A stretch of DNA of 64,000 nucleotides from Ailanthus altissimus (taxonomy: Eukaryota > Streptophyta > Magnoliopsida > Sapindales > Simaroubaceae). Both the position numbers and the translations under genes were made by a program. The stretch covers positions 5,275,001 to 5,339,000 of the forward strand of contig OX327683.1 of assembly GCA_946807835.1 (NCBI GenBank), written 5' to 3'. Shown here in pieces: positions 33,899 through 46,153 of this stretch. The notes under the pieces are model-generated. The model had not been told where the DNA came from, did not search any database, and saw only the letters and a program-made list of their open reading frames with translations. Positions within the stretch are counted from its first letter, which is position 1; each line of letters begins with the position of its first letter.

Positions 33899-34301
33899 TA
33901 GATGTATTAAATATTTAATTTTGATGTAAATTTTATTAATTGTGATTTAAACGTGTTTTAAATGAATCGAATATTTCATGTAAATGAATTAAATTAGGTT
34001 TTAATATTCATTTAAACAAATATAATTGTAAACAAATCAAATCATATATAATCGTATAAACAAATCAAATCATATACAAATATAAATGTAAATGAATCAA
34101 ATTGTAAACAAATTGAATTTGATTAATTTATTTAAACATGTCATATCATGTCATTCGCATATTAAACAAATCGAATATGTATTTAAGTGTCTAATTCGTT
34201 TACTAAATGAATCATATACAAATGTGATAAAAATTTATTTATATCCTATATTGACACAACACAAATACGATTTATTTATATGAATTTCTACCTCTAAACT
34301 A

Positions 34302-34827
34302 TGACTTAATTACCACCTTTAGTTGTACTCTTGAGTTTTTCTTTTGCTTTGTAATTTATACAAAATGGAGAAAAATAATTCCTTGCATATTTAGAATTTA
34401 GTCTAGCTTATCATGTAAGCTTAAAATTATGAATGAATAAATTAATTTATTAAATAAAAATTATTATTATTACAACTCAAAGCTTTAAAGGTATTTAATA
34501 ATAAACTTATGCCTAACACTATGAACATCTTAAATACTCCAATTAGGTCATAATTTAAGACTTGTCATCCATTAATAAAAATGAATAGGCAAAATTTATA
34601 ATAATTAAATTATTAAAGTAAGATATCTTGCACAAAATCAAAAAGAATTTAAGTGTTTGTAAATTTTTTTCGTAATCACTCTATCCTACAAAACACATTT
34701 TGAGAAACATTTTTTTATCAATGAATTTGTTTTCATATATAGCACCATATAATCAAACAAACTCATATATGATAATATTTATTATTTAATTCAAAATTTA
34801 TTTGATAACAAGATAATTAAATTTTAA
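34302..34827. repeat. ~525-bp duplicated segment, copy 2
   Basis: It starts TGACTTAATTACCACCTTTA then GTTGTACT..., the diverged partner of 29,632-30,162. Shared internal landmarks include AATAATAAACTTATGCC and GTTTTCATATATAGCACC. Confidence 0.85.
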
Positions 34828-35237
34828 TCTAAATAATATTATTGTATTTATCTCTAATGTATATATGTTATATATACTTGTAATAGTCAAATACAAAATT
34901 ATATTATGTTATTTATATTATTATGAAATTTATATAAATATATCCTTTTTAAAGATATCATGTATTATTATTATCATCATCATCATGTACAACACTAACA
35001 AAAACATTTATTAAAGACATGTAAATTGATTTTAGAGTTTACAACACATTTAAAAATTTAATTTATTAAACCCCTAACTAATTTTTTTTATCACTGAATT
35101 TTTTTTAAATAATTAGTTGAAATTATTTTAAAATTTTCGACATTTTCAAACTGACTTTAGTATCTCCTATAACGAAAATGTTAGTAGGTGGATGCTTTTA
35201 ATGCTGCACGACGATATGTGGTAAAAGATTATTAAAA
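34828..35237. other. AT-rich non-coding spacer
   Basis: No gene. A short (ATT)n/(ATC)n run lies near 34,966-34,984. Confidence 0.4.
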
Positions 35238-35475
35238 AAAATATCAATTTCGTCTTTAATTTAATTGATATATCAATTTAATATCTATTTTTTTTTATAA
35301 ATATTCAATTAGTTCTTTTAAGAATGAAAATGCTCTTTATTTAAGGATAAAAATTGTAATAAAAAATAATTAAAAACATTCTTAAAAGAACTAACTAAGT
35401 ATTTATTAAAAAAAAAAGGATTAAATTAATAAATATTATTTAAGTCAAAGATAAAACTAACATTTTTCTAAGAAT
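35238..35475. repeat. Foldback element with ~90-bp arms
   Basis: 35,240-35,332 (ending AGTTCTTTTAAGAATG) and 35,378-35,470 (starting CATTCTTAAAAGAACTAACT) are inverse copies around a ~45-bp loop. MITE-like; the target duplication is not resolved. Confidence 0.75.
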
Positions 35476-36231
35476 AAAAGTATCTTCGTATAAACAAGAA
35501 AAATGAAAAGAGAGAAGACTGGAAATGAAGTTGGAATTACAAATTTAGCTAGCACGTGATCAAATATTCACCAAGTCATTATCGTGTTACGTATTAATAT
35601 TTGTTGCCCAACACCCAACAGAGATCCATTGGCTTTGGATAAGTGCGCTGAGTCAGATACCACTTTTCTCGTCTCAAATTGCTTGGTGTTAAAAGTGTAT
35701 TGGCTATCCACCACTGGCAAATCAACACTACTAATTTTCTTCAACTTTTAAATAAATTATATTGTATTTTTATTGTCAAATTTATCTTTAATATTAATAT
35801 TATACTTTTAAATTTTTACTCAACAATTTAATTTTTCTTAATTTTATAATATATTATTTTATATTTAACATTTTAAATTTTAAATTTATATTAAACTTAA
35901 CTTTCTTTTATCTCTATTCAATTCGATATAATTTTTTAAAATTTGATTCATATTAAAGTTTTATATAATTAATTAAAATTTTTAATTTATTTATTTATTT
36001 AGTATGATAAAAAAATTAAAATTTTTGTTTAAACTCTTACATCTTTATTTTATCTAAAAGATCAATCAAATATTTATCAAAAATTTTATGATTTTTTATT
36101 ATAAAAATGGATAAATGTATTGCAATGATGGAATGTTCTTGAATATTTGAAGTGGAATCCCTTACTTTAAAAATAATAAAGAAAGAAAAAGAAAAAAACC
36201 AAAATCTTATTATCGCAGAATTAATAAAATT
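35476..36231. other. Non-coding; no gene seen
   Basis: A moderately GC-balanced part (35,520-35,750) and then AT-rich sequence, with no domain recognisable. Confidence 0.4.
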
Positions 36232-36404
36232 AATATTATATTTTTTAATTATTATTATAAATTTTTTATCTTAAATTAATGTGTCAAATAATTATTAGGT
36301 GGTGAAATAATATAATTTTTAAAATTATTTTACCGTTCAATAAGTATTTAACTCGTCATTTAAGATAAAAAAATTAAAATAACATTTATGAAGTATATCA
36401 TTAT
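36232..36404. mobile_element. MITE family M1, copy 2
   Basis: An inverted-arm structure with the M1 core TTAAATTAATGTGTCAAATAA in the left arm and its decayed inverse ending ATATCATTATT. Confidence 0.65.
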
Positions 36405-39400
36405 TTGAAGTAATAATTAACAAAAGGTAAGCATAAATTCTTATATAGGCTAACATCATATGCAAACTACACATATCATCAACATTAGGCTCTCTTTATT
36501 TGGATTAAGTTCTATTTTTAAATTTCTCTCCACTTCTTTATATTTTATATAGGCAAATAAAATGTATAGAGAGAGAGATTCTCCTTTTTCAAGGTGCTAT
36601 TATTTTACAACGATTCAGATTCCACAACAAGCAATTAAAAATCACAGTGGAAATAACGTAGGAATGACACAAAAGAAAGAAAGATTTATCAAATTGCCTA
36701 TCATCGTAAAATAATCAAAGCTTAATCCGTGTGAACATTCAAATTAATTAAAAACAAAGATTTATCTCCAACAAATCTCATTAATGATTTAATTAGTCTA
36801 TAAAAATCACAATTATCAAATGATTGTCTACTTGGAAATGCCCATACAATTAAGTGATAGTTACATTTAATTTCAGAATCTTGTGCCCATTAAGAGCAAC
36901 AATGGAATCCTACGCTTACAGAAATAGTTAAAGGGAGATTATTCAATTATCTTATGTGGAGAATCGTTGTTACTCATTAACATAATTAAATCAACCAAAC
37001 TCTTCAGTGATGTCCATGCAGATTAATTTTATGGATGCTAATCAATTATTTGTTAAATTTTACAAAGTGCTCTATCCTCTAGTTTTATTAATATTATTTT
37101 ATGGTTTCAAATTATTGAGGAGAGAGAAAAAAGAGAAATGGTTTTATAATAAATTGAGTAACTAGGGTTTCTATGCTCCTTTTGAATCAATTCTGAAATT
37201 TTTTTGTGAAATCAGAAAAAGAGATTTTGCATAGAATTAGCACATGTTGCCCACGTTTTCAGAATCAGCACATGGTAGCTAAATAGTAAATACAATAAAA
37301 TCTTTATGCTGACCTTTGCTCTCTTTCGAATTATATATATGGATACGATAACGTTGATTTGAAATCAAAGAGCTATGGTAAAATAAAAATAATATCAATA
37401 TTATAATCTTATAAATTAATACAATATCAATCCTCCTATAAATTTATACATTATCAACTTTTTACAATTGGAAGAAAATAAATAGTTGTTAAAGAAAATA
37501 GATAACCTTCTCAGAGACAACAAGGGACTTCAATCCAACTCAATCTAACATCTCAATAATTAAAGTGCTAGCACCAATTGTCAAACCAAAAAATGGTTGG
37601 TAAAATTGAAATAGTATTAAATTTATAAAGTTGAGATATAAATTTTATATTTGTTGATGTGTCATCAATCAATGATTACTATATGTTAAATAATTGTTGA
37701 TTTTTTAATTTTTATAAATATAATAATTATACAACACTAATCAATAATAAATATATTAGATGACAAATGTCACATTAAATGAAATATAAAAGAAAAGTAG
37801 ATAAATAGGTGTTTGATATTATATACTGTTTCTAAAAATATAAAATATGACAAACTTTAGAGTAAAATAAATTTAATTTTACAAGTAAAATTATAACAAT
37901 TTACTAAGTATTTTAACTATTGTGCTTAATATTAATATATTGCATATACATCAAAGCCCAAAAAAAAAAATAACAAAACAAAAGATGAAGAGAACATTCA
38001 ATGGGGATATCGATCAAGTTGGTTCGTGTATGCATATCGATTAAATTGGGGATATCGATCTCTAGAGATTGAAATAAAAATAAATTAAAAAATTAACTAA
38101 AAATAAAAATATGAGATTTAAACTTAAAATTTTAACTTTAATATCATATTAATTTATTATTAAATTTAAAATGTTAATCTATTAAATAAAAACTCAATAT
38201 CAATATTAAAGATAAATCTTAATATTAATTATGTAGACATTTGATATATATATATATATGTACAGTGCCATTGAGAAAAGGAATACGATTCTTCGTTGTT
38301 TTAAATCATAGGTGTCTATATATAGTTAGCTAATCAATGTGATTTAGGTCATGAGCATCTAGATGAAGCTTCACATGGTTCATGTGATTTAGGTCATTTA
38401 ATTAACTTAATCCCACTTTATTGATAAATGATTCTTCTATTGACTAATTCATAACCATTGGTTAAAAAAAAGAGGAAGAATGTTATATATCCATGAACCT
38501 GTAAAGAGTATCAAATAGTTTCTTTCCTTTTTTTTTTTTTCTGCTTTCATATATTCTTCTTACCAATATTGAAAATAGGGTCTTCAAAATCAACAAAGCA
38601 GATTCAAACTTATACATATATACATATCATTTATGAATCATAATGTTTGTAAACGAAGCTTATGCATGCGATGAAAATTTGGCATTCGTTTATAGTTCAA
38701 GTGATGTGTTTTTTTTTGAAATAATCGATGGATGTAATATTATTGAATAAATTTGCTAATGTTATAAGATCGCTGATAAAAAGAATCAGATAGATTATTG
38801 AAATTTTACACAAAATAATCACAGTATAGAACGCTTGAATATAAAATATCTTCATATATATTATAAGAAAATCTTACAATTTCATTACAGTGGATCATTC
38901 TAATAAATGGGATCTTGCTCGTATTTTAAATCAGAAATCTTACCTTCACATAAAAAGAATAAAATTCTCATCAAAGAGAAATAAATTATTTTCACAAAAG
39001 AAACAACACAAAACATTATTGTAAATTTATAACACTTCTACTTCTACTGGTTACAATAATAAACCCTCCTACATCATTCACACCAACTACATTAAGATAT
39101 AAATTGATATTCTTATTTATAACAAAAATATGGTGCAAGGACCAGCAGTATTATTCCACTTCTTGCTTGTCTGAGAAAGATTAATAATAAGAAGCTTTTG
39201 ATATAAGAGTACAGATGTATATATACTTTGTCACTGTGCTTATGGAATAAGGGATTTCGTGATTGATTAAACTTCATCTGTCAGCAATTTTTGCTAGATA
39301 CTTGTCATGGTTCCATTGATTCTCTTAAAATTTTGGCTGCTAATTCATCTAGAAATTGCTTGGGATAAATCCATCCTTATCCCACGGTCTATGATAACTA

Positions 39401-39571
39401 ACATTAACATTAGCAACTGATATCAATAATATAATTTCCTGTATGGTGTCAGTTATACATAATTGAAAATATTTACAAGTTCTTTAACGTAAAATTACAT
39501 AAAATTATCGATTTGAACTTGTCCTTTTCTCTTTTTATTAAATTTAATATTTTATATTTTCCCTTTTAGAT
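36405..39571. other. Long gene-free AT-rich region
   Basis: Only short frames and no recognisable domain. It includes an M2 MITE (37,620-37,790), an (AT)n run near 38,249-38,259, and an LTR-like stretch near 36,600-37,300 that I could not assign (the phrase CAGAATCAGCACATG occurs twice near 37,230-37,275). Confidence 0.4.
37620..37790 (+). mobile_element. MITE family M2, copy 2
   Basis: It runs from GAGATATAAATTTTATAT to TATTAGATGACA and matches the reverse complement of 16,250-16,430. Confidence 0.5.
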
Positions 39572-39579
39572 ATAAATAG

Positions 39580-39981
39580 TAGGCGTGGGCAAATGGCTTG
39601 GTTTCGGCCCAAATCAAACTGTCTGACCTGAAAAAAATCGAGTTGAAATGGGATGGGTTTCGAAACCGGGACAGAATCGGAACGGAAACTGTGAATCCCG
39701 GTTCAGCCAAGATGGGACCCTGTTCGGTTCGAGAATGACCCATTCCGTCGCTGCTGCCGCCTGCCCCTACTATTGCCCGCCGCCGTTTACCCATGTCCCA
39801 GTTGGACCTGGGCCATGTCCTGACCCAAATTGCTTCGGATTGGAACATGGCCCGGCCTAAACAAAATTCTCGTTCGGGACAGATTTATCTATCCTGACGG
39901 AACCCGGGATCGATCGGGTCGGTCCCAGGGATCGATCGGGTCGGTCCCAAATCCAACCTGATCCCGAATTACCCACTCCTA
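39580..39981. mobile_element. GC-rich hAT MITE (402 bp) with perfect 8-bp TSD
   Basis: Ends are TAGGCGTGGGCAA and, inverted, TAGGAGTGGGTAA. ATAAATAG flanks both sides exactly (39,572-39,579 and 39,982-39,989), the 8-bp duplication expected for hAT. The interior is strikingly GC-rich for this window and contains a perfect 22-bp tandem repeat (39,906-39,927 and 39,928-39,949, starting GGGATCGATCGGG). It has no transposase; mobilisation would need a hAT enzyme in trans. Confidence 0.92.
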
Positions 39982-39989
39982 ATAAATAG

Positions 39990-41207
39990 ATTACATAAAA
40001 TATTATTGAGATCATCTCCGACGTCTATTGTCTAATGAAAGTTGATCAAATGACCAGCGGACGGAGCCATATCATTTGACTCATTTAATTTTTTTTAATT
40101 AAATGAAAGTTGATAATTTTAAATTTTTATCTTTTAAAATATCTATTTTTATAATTTAACTCATTTAAAATTTTAAATTTATCATTAAAATCTCGTATAA
40201 TTAAATTTTAATTTAATATAATCTTTTTTATATCCGTCTCATTCCTCCTCCATCATCACTATCACCATCTTAAATTCTAGTTCCACCCATAAAAATGACT
40301 AAAGTGACATTGATCTAATGGTATTTAAGTTATAGTAAAAGACTTAACTGTATTTTTATTTTTTTCTTAAAAGAAAAATAAATAAAACTTTATCGTAATT
40401 CCCTTTTGAAACTACTATTCGAAGTCTAGAGCCTAAAGTTTGACGGGATTGCTTAACTTTTAATTCTTAAGAGAATTTTAATTAATATAATATATGTATT
40501 TTCACATTCATATAAAAACCATTTTAATTTGTTATTAGAATTTTATTTTAATTTTTTCTGTTTCCATAATTAATAATTATTTTAATTAATAAAAAAGAAA
40601 TATAACTTTTATATAATATTCATACAACTTTTTAAAAATTTCATCAAACTACTTGATTATTAGCTTTAACGTTTGAAATACAAATAAATATATAATAAAT
40701 CAAATTTTTATACTTTTGGAATATAAATTTTTTGTTATCTCAATTGAGATAATATTTGATATGTTAATTATTAATTGAAGTATTATAACTGTCACATTAA
40801 TAAAAATATAAAAATTAACAAATACCTAACACATTGTTGTCATTGTTAGTGACATAAAATTGTTATTCAAACTTCGTATCCCATTTTTTAAACAAATAAA
40901 ATTATATGGTATAATAAAATTCAAAAATTAAAAAAAAATCATATCTTATAGTAAAATTTGAAATAACTTTTTTAATATAATTTATATAATTAAATACTAT
41001 ATCGTAATAAAATTGAGATGAACATTTACAAAAATAATTTTATCATTAGCAAGCTTATTTTTGTATAGAATGGCTATAGGTTTTGAGTCAATAAGGGTAA
41101 ATTCTATGTTAGTCCCGAAATTTTATTAAAAGACAGAGAGTTAACACCATATTTTAAGACTTTTAAGCTCTCGATTAACTACTACCTTATAAAAATAATT
41201 TTAAATA
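39990..41207. other. AT-rich non-coding; no gene seen
   Basis: It holds a probable M2 MITE (40,727-40,880). A phrase GGGTAAATTCTATGTTAGTCCC at 41,095 resembles a transposon end, but no inverse partner was found. Confidence 0.4.
40727..40880 (-). mobile_element. MITE family M2, copy 3 (probable)
   Basis: It shares ATATTTGATATGTTAATTATTAAT and the TATTATAACT core with the copy at 59,440 and, more loosely, with the other M2 copies. Confidence 0.4.
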
Positions 41208-41363
41208 AATAATGTTATATATTTTAAATTATATTTTAAATAATTATATGTTAAATAATTATTAAGTAATGAAGTAGTGTAAATTTTAAAATTATCCATT
41301 ACACCTAATAATTGATTAATACATTATTATTTAGAATACAGACTTAGTATATGTAACATTATT
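41208..41363. mobile_element. MITE family M1, copy 3
   Basis: The left end AATAATGTTATATATTTTAA and the right end, inverted, AATAATGTTACATATACTAA pair across the whole ~155 bp. Confidence 0.75.
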
Positions 41364-42600
41364 CATTAAATATATATCTATTTGCCTCTCTTTACATCAA
41401 AACTCATTTGAAATGATGATTTAGATAGTAAAATTGTGTTAAAAAAAAAGTCTTTTCATGTTAAATTTTATCATAACATTCCTATCTAATTAAAAAGAAA
41501 GAAGGACCAAAAGTAGAATTGCACGTTATATTCGTTGCACTAAGTTTAGGATGTAATAATAGGAAATATTTGATTTTAGTATCCAAATAAAACAATTTTC
41601 AAGATAAATTTAGAAATGTCTTTTAATTTAAATAATTTGTTGATTAAAATTTATTTGTTAATATTTAAAAACTTTTTTGAACTCATTTTTCAAAGAAAGA
41701 CCTTTCTTTTCTTTTTTCCTTTTTCATTTTTAATAAAATTGTACTTAGAGATAATAAGTAGATCGTGTCATGTAGATATAACCTTAAAAATTTCGACCCA
41801 AGTAGAATGTGGTGCCCGGGACGGCATGGAAAAATCTACTATTTCAAAAATAATAAATTAATATCATATTCGAATTGAAGGCTAAAATATCATCTTGTGT
41901 GTGAATGAAAAGTAAATAATAAATAGTAATAGTAATAATCAATCTGTTATTTTCAAAATTTTAGGGCTTTAGCTCCTTGAATTAAAAACGGAATTTGTAA
42001 GGTGAATCTTTGAATCTTCCCATGCATGCAATTTGGCCATGATCGTATCTAACACCCATCCCATGTTAAAGAATCTGAATATAATCAGTTGGAAGTGATT
42101 TGGTTATTAGGAATGGGAACCAAGTACCCCAATTACTTAGAAAAAAATTATATACGATGAAGAAAATTAAGATGAGATCGAACTTTATGCTGTGTGTCTT
42201 GATCCGGTGTCCCGATTGATCTCACTCTAGAATCAGGAGGACCGCATTTAGCTCCTTGTTTAAGTTCACTGAGTGATCGAATGGAATTTAAATGGGGAGG
42301 CATCAGATACAAAAATAAAATAAAATAAAAAAATATTGGTGCGTTAAGATTCTGAGAACGTAAGGCAACCAGGAACTGAACATCAACTATCCCAACATCA
42401 TTATTAATATTATGTCAACCACTAAGACGCACAACTAGTGGAATCTGAATCATATGTCAGCAATTTTGCTGTGTGTTTATCCGAAATTCCGAGAAATTGA
42501 TCATGTACGAAAAAAGAGTTTCTCGCATTCTCTCATATCGATACTACAAGTCCCTTAGAATTAGGTAGCTTACAAAACATTAATATAACATAAAGAAAAT
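41364..42600. other. 3' flank of the transporter gene; no other gene seen
   Basis: AT-rich sequence with a more balanced part from about 42,000. The last ~150 bp before 42,714 probably contain the 3' UTR of the minus-strand transporter. No canonical AATAAA was identified with confidence. Confidence 0.4.
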
Positions 42601-42713
42601 ACAACACAGGCAAAGCCCCTTTTTACTTATGCTATAATTTCAGAAAATCAGATGACAAAACAGGGGATGAAAAGACAAGAAGGCTTATTATCCCTTCACT
42701 TCAATACTTAATA

Positions 42714-44781
42714 TCATGGCTCTTGGTGAACTTTAGCTTCTGGGACAGGCATGCTTATGGCCACTGAAGAGAGATTTTTAGCTTCTTCTTTCTTCAATTC
42801 AACTTCATTAGCTTCAATATCTTCAATTTCTGAGGTTGTATCGCCATTTACTTGAATACCCTTTACCGGATCCGGGATCGCCTCGAGAGTAAGTTCCTCC
42901 TTCTTCTCCTTGTGTTTTCCCCAAAAGACTAAGTAAAGGCCTATAACTATCAACACTCCACCAAGTATACTGCATCCCACATGGTAAAGTTGATTAACTT
43001 TTAGTTAGGAGAGAATAAATTAAGAGGATAATAATTCTCCAGTAACTAGTGAGAATAGAACAAGTAAATTTCACTTTTGTACTTGGAGAACAACTATATA
43101 GAAACGCATCAAGCACATATTGATGGATGAACAAAGAGAAATTAAATTACCCTCCAAGATAAATCTTCTCATCCAGGATGAAAGAGCCCAAGACGGCTAC
43201 AATTATCATCATCAAAGGACTGAAAGCAGTAGCAAAAACTGGACCCCTTTTCTTTACCACCAGTCCTTGAACATAGTATGAAATGCTTGATGTCACAACT
43301 CCCTGTAAGTTGGAAGAAAAAAGATAATTAGTAACTTAATCATTTGCTCTCAAATACCCCTAAAGAAAGGAATGAGAGAGAGTCATTATCAGTGTAGACA
43401 TCTACATGTTAAAAAAATCCGTATTTAAAATTATACATCTTCTGTATTGCTTAATATGATGCCGTTTTGAAGCTATGTACCAATTTATAACTACAATTCT
43501 AAATTTTTAAGGTACAAACATCGACACTGGATAAGTGCTGTAAATAAAAAAGAAAAGGAAAGATAGATTACAGCATAAGCTGCAGCAAGGAGGTTCATAT
43601 CCCAGCCAATTTTCCATGCTGAGGCCTTGTGCTCCACCACAAATGTCACAGCAATAGCTTGTAGAGTGCCCACGGAGCACACTAGTGATGTGAGAGAGAG
43701 CTGATGATTCTTGTACGTCTCCAATGCCTTGGTCTGTTGAATAAAACAATAATATTAGCCATATTTATTCTAATAAAAAAATCGAGACAAGTCACACGGA
43801 GATAAACTAGCTAGCTCCAAACCCACCTGTAAAACAAACAATGAAGCCCAGGCAAGTGTGGCTATGATAAGACATAAGGAGCCAATGAACCATTCTTTGT
43901 CGGAGGATTTGGAGCTGGTGGTATCAGTGACGTTGGATTGATGAGGATGCATATGTTTAGATGTCCAAACCATTTCAACGATAGGGCCCTTGTACAAAGT
44001 CATCAACATCGCTCCTGCTACTGTCACCAGGGTTCCTGCCACCTTGGCTTGACATATTATCTTTTTCATGTTTATTTTCTCCATCCTTCAATTAATTACA
44101 TAAAACCCCAAAAAAAAGAGAAAATTTAATTGGTTTCTGAAATATGAAACACACAGAAATTTGATGAAGAATATAACTTATTTGCACAATGATGGTACCG
44201 GAAAATGACTGCCATGACAAACGTCATCGCAGGAAGCATGTTGCTCATGGCACATGAAAAAGTTGGAGATGTTAATTTCAAACCAGCATAGTACAGGTTC
44301 TGGTCAATCACAGGCCTGTTATATGAAATAAAAATATTTATGTCATATATATATTTACATAATCTTGTAAAATACATAGTTAATAATTTTTTTTTTTTAA
44401 ATAATCATCAAACTGGACTTACCCAAGAAGGGCAAGGACAAATATTTGCAGGAAAACTTTAAATGTTATCCTGGGTTGCTCTTTCCTGGATTAATGAAAA
44501 AAAAATTATATGAAAATTAATGATAATCGAAAATCGACAAGAGTACTTCAAGTGATGGAGTCGGGGTTTTAAAGGAACCTTTCGAGAAATATGGCAAAGG
44601 GAGCAATGACTGCGGTGGCAAAAGCATGGCGATAAACAACAAGGACATAGTGAGACATGCCGCGGTTGAGTGAAACTTTTGTGATAATATTCATGCCTGC
44701 GTATCCAAATTGTAGTGCAATCATGGCGAAGTAGGGTTTAGAGCTCTCAAGAAAGTTGCTGCAGCGACTTAGCTTATCCAT
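42714..44781 (-). CDS. WAT1-related (UMAMIT) EamA-domain transporter, 7 exons, 403 aa
   Basis: Exons (minus): 44,579-44,781; 44,423-44,485; 44,199-44,315; 43,827-44,085; 43,572-43,733; 43,151-43,302; 42,714-42,969. All introns are GT-AG and the phases join to 1,212 nt, 403 residues plus TGA. This is the usual length and exon pattern of plant nodulin MtN21/WAT1-like proteins: ten-helix membrane carriers of the drug/metabolite transporter superfamily that move amino acids or auxin across plasma or vacuolar membranes. Two EamA repeats are visible (about residues 10-150 and 185-330), with family signatures KPYFAMIALQFGYAGMNI, PVIDQNLYYAGLKLTSPTF, AGTLVTVAGAMLM, LAWASLFVLQ, SSISYYVQG and GPVFATAFSPLMMIIVAV. 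A charged ~60-residue cytosolic tail follows. The ATG at 44,781 fits the family start and has good context (AAAATGG); the frame extends upstream only without an ATG. It most resembles the UMAMIT9-like group from memory. The substrate is not inferable. Confidence 0.95.
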
Positions 44782-44922
44782 TTTCTCGGGAAAAAAAATG
44801 ACGGAAAGTTCGCTGAGAAAATTTAATAAGTGGAGGAATAGAAAATTTAGAGAGGTAATGAAAAGGAAGAACTGCCCAAGAAACAAGAGCGCTTCCTAGT
44901 GATAATGGCAATACTTACATGC

Positions 44923-44931
44923 CTATTTATA
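44923..44931 (-). promoter_or_regulatory. TATA box of the transporter gene
   Basis: Minus strand TATAAATAG, about 142 bp before the ATG. A start site ~30 bp downstream would give a 5' UTR of roughly 110 nt. It is the only good TATA-like match in this flank. Confidence 0.65.
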
Positions 44932-45096
44932 TTAGTTTTGAGGGATTGTTGATGCTTACGTTTGCCTGATATGCATTCACTTTAACAACATTAAAATACA
45001 GGTCAACATTAAAATACAGGCAAACCTGTTATTCCATGGATATGGAGATGAACTCTTTACATTATTTATTGAGTGTAATCCTACTTTGTTTTAATA

Positions 45097-45780
45097 TGTG
45101 AAAATATTGATCGCAAATTATTAAAATATATTTTAAAGATCAAGTTAAATACGGAAGGTATATATAAATTAAAGATAAATACAAAAAGAGGTAGAAAATG
45201 AAGAAGGGTGCATCAGGCGTCAGTGCCGCCTAATCACCATGACGCTTAATTCAGTAAGTGAGCGTTGCGGCACCAAGCGATCAGCGCCGTAGCGCTCAGA
45301 CGTGCGCGCCAGTGCCGTGGCACTGGTGACTGGAATAGTATCCCAAAATAAGAAAACTTTTTTATTTCGTTTTTCACTTGTTTCAAGACTCCCTAATATA
45401 ACTCTCACACGTATATGGTAAATCTAGGACGTCCCAAAGCCTATATAAAGGCTATCAATTGGCTTGTAAACACATCTTAGTAATCTTTGTGATCAACAAG
45501 AGATATTTGTGATTTTTTATGAGAGAAAATTCTTAGAGTGCAAGAGCGAGTTTTCTTTGTGATCTTTTTTGTAATAGGCATACTTTGTGTTTGCTTTGTG
45601 ATTCATAATAAGAGAAGAGTGTAATCTTAATCCGCCGTGGACGTAGACAAATTACCGAACCACGTAATTTTTTATGTGTTCTTCTTCTACTCCTTTCTCT
45701 ATTTATTTCTTAATAATTTTTTCTACATTATTATTTGCTTGAGGTATTTTTTTACTTATTTGTATACTTCCGCTTAAATA
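45097..45780 (+). mobile_element. Solo copia LTR of the A/B family (684 bp)
   Basis: It starts TGTGAAAATATTGATCG and ends CGCTTAAATA, matching the TGTGAGAATATTGATTG start and GCTTCAACA end of element B LTRs. It carries the same CpG-rich island (45,205-45,330), a TATATAAAGGC box near 45,441 and the CCGCCGTGGACGTAG segment near 45,633. Flanks TAATA (45,092-45,096) and TAATC (45,781-45,785) are a 5-bp target duplication with one mismatch. No internal region is present, so it arose by LTR-LTR recombination. Its sense strand points away from the transporter. Confidence 0.88.
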
Positions 45781-45970
45781 TAATCTAAATAAATGTGTTC
45801 ATATTTAATATGTGAACCACTTAATTAATACAAAATATCTAAATTTGTTTTTAAAAAAATCAATGATTATAAACTAAATACAATACTTATCTGGGCACAA
45901 AATTCTCCTCGTTCGTCCTTATATTTTAATGGTTAATTCATTTGTTTATTTATTGTAATAGATTATTTGT

Positions 45971-46153
45971 AAGAGTAATGCTATATACTTAAATTATATT
46001 TTAAATTATATCTTACATAATAATGTGTTAAATAATTATTTAATTATAAAATTATATAAATTTTAAAATTACTTATTACATCATTTTATTATTAAATAAT
46101 TATTTAATATCTCATTATTTGAGATACAAATTGAGATACGTAATATTACTCTT
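45971..46153. mobile_element. MITE family M1, copy 4
   Basis: Ends AAGAGTAATGCTATATAC and, inverted, AAGAGTAATATTACGTATC, with an internal palindrome around AATAATGTGTTAAATAATTA. Bounded by TA on both sides. Confidence 0.8.

Noticed and set aside
39552..39860. Overlapping 70-98-codon frames on both strands
   Set aside because: They arise from the GC-rich MITE interior, which has few stops. There is no domain and the element ends define the unit.
44782..44886. N-terminal extension of the transporter frame
   Set aside because: The upstream frame opens only with TTG, lies in or next to the expected transcription start, and is not part of the family. The ATG at 44,781 fits.
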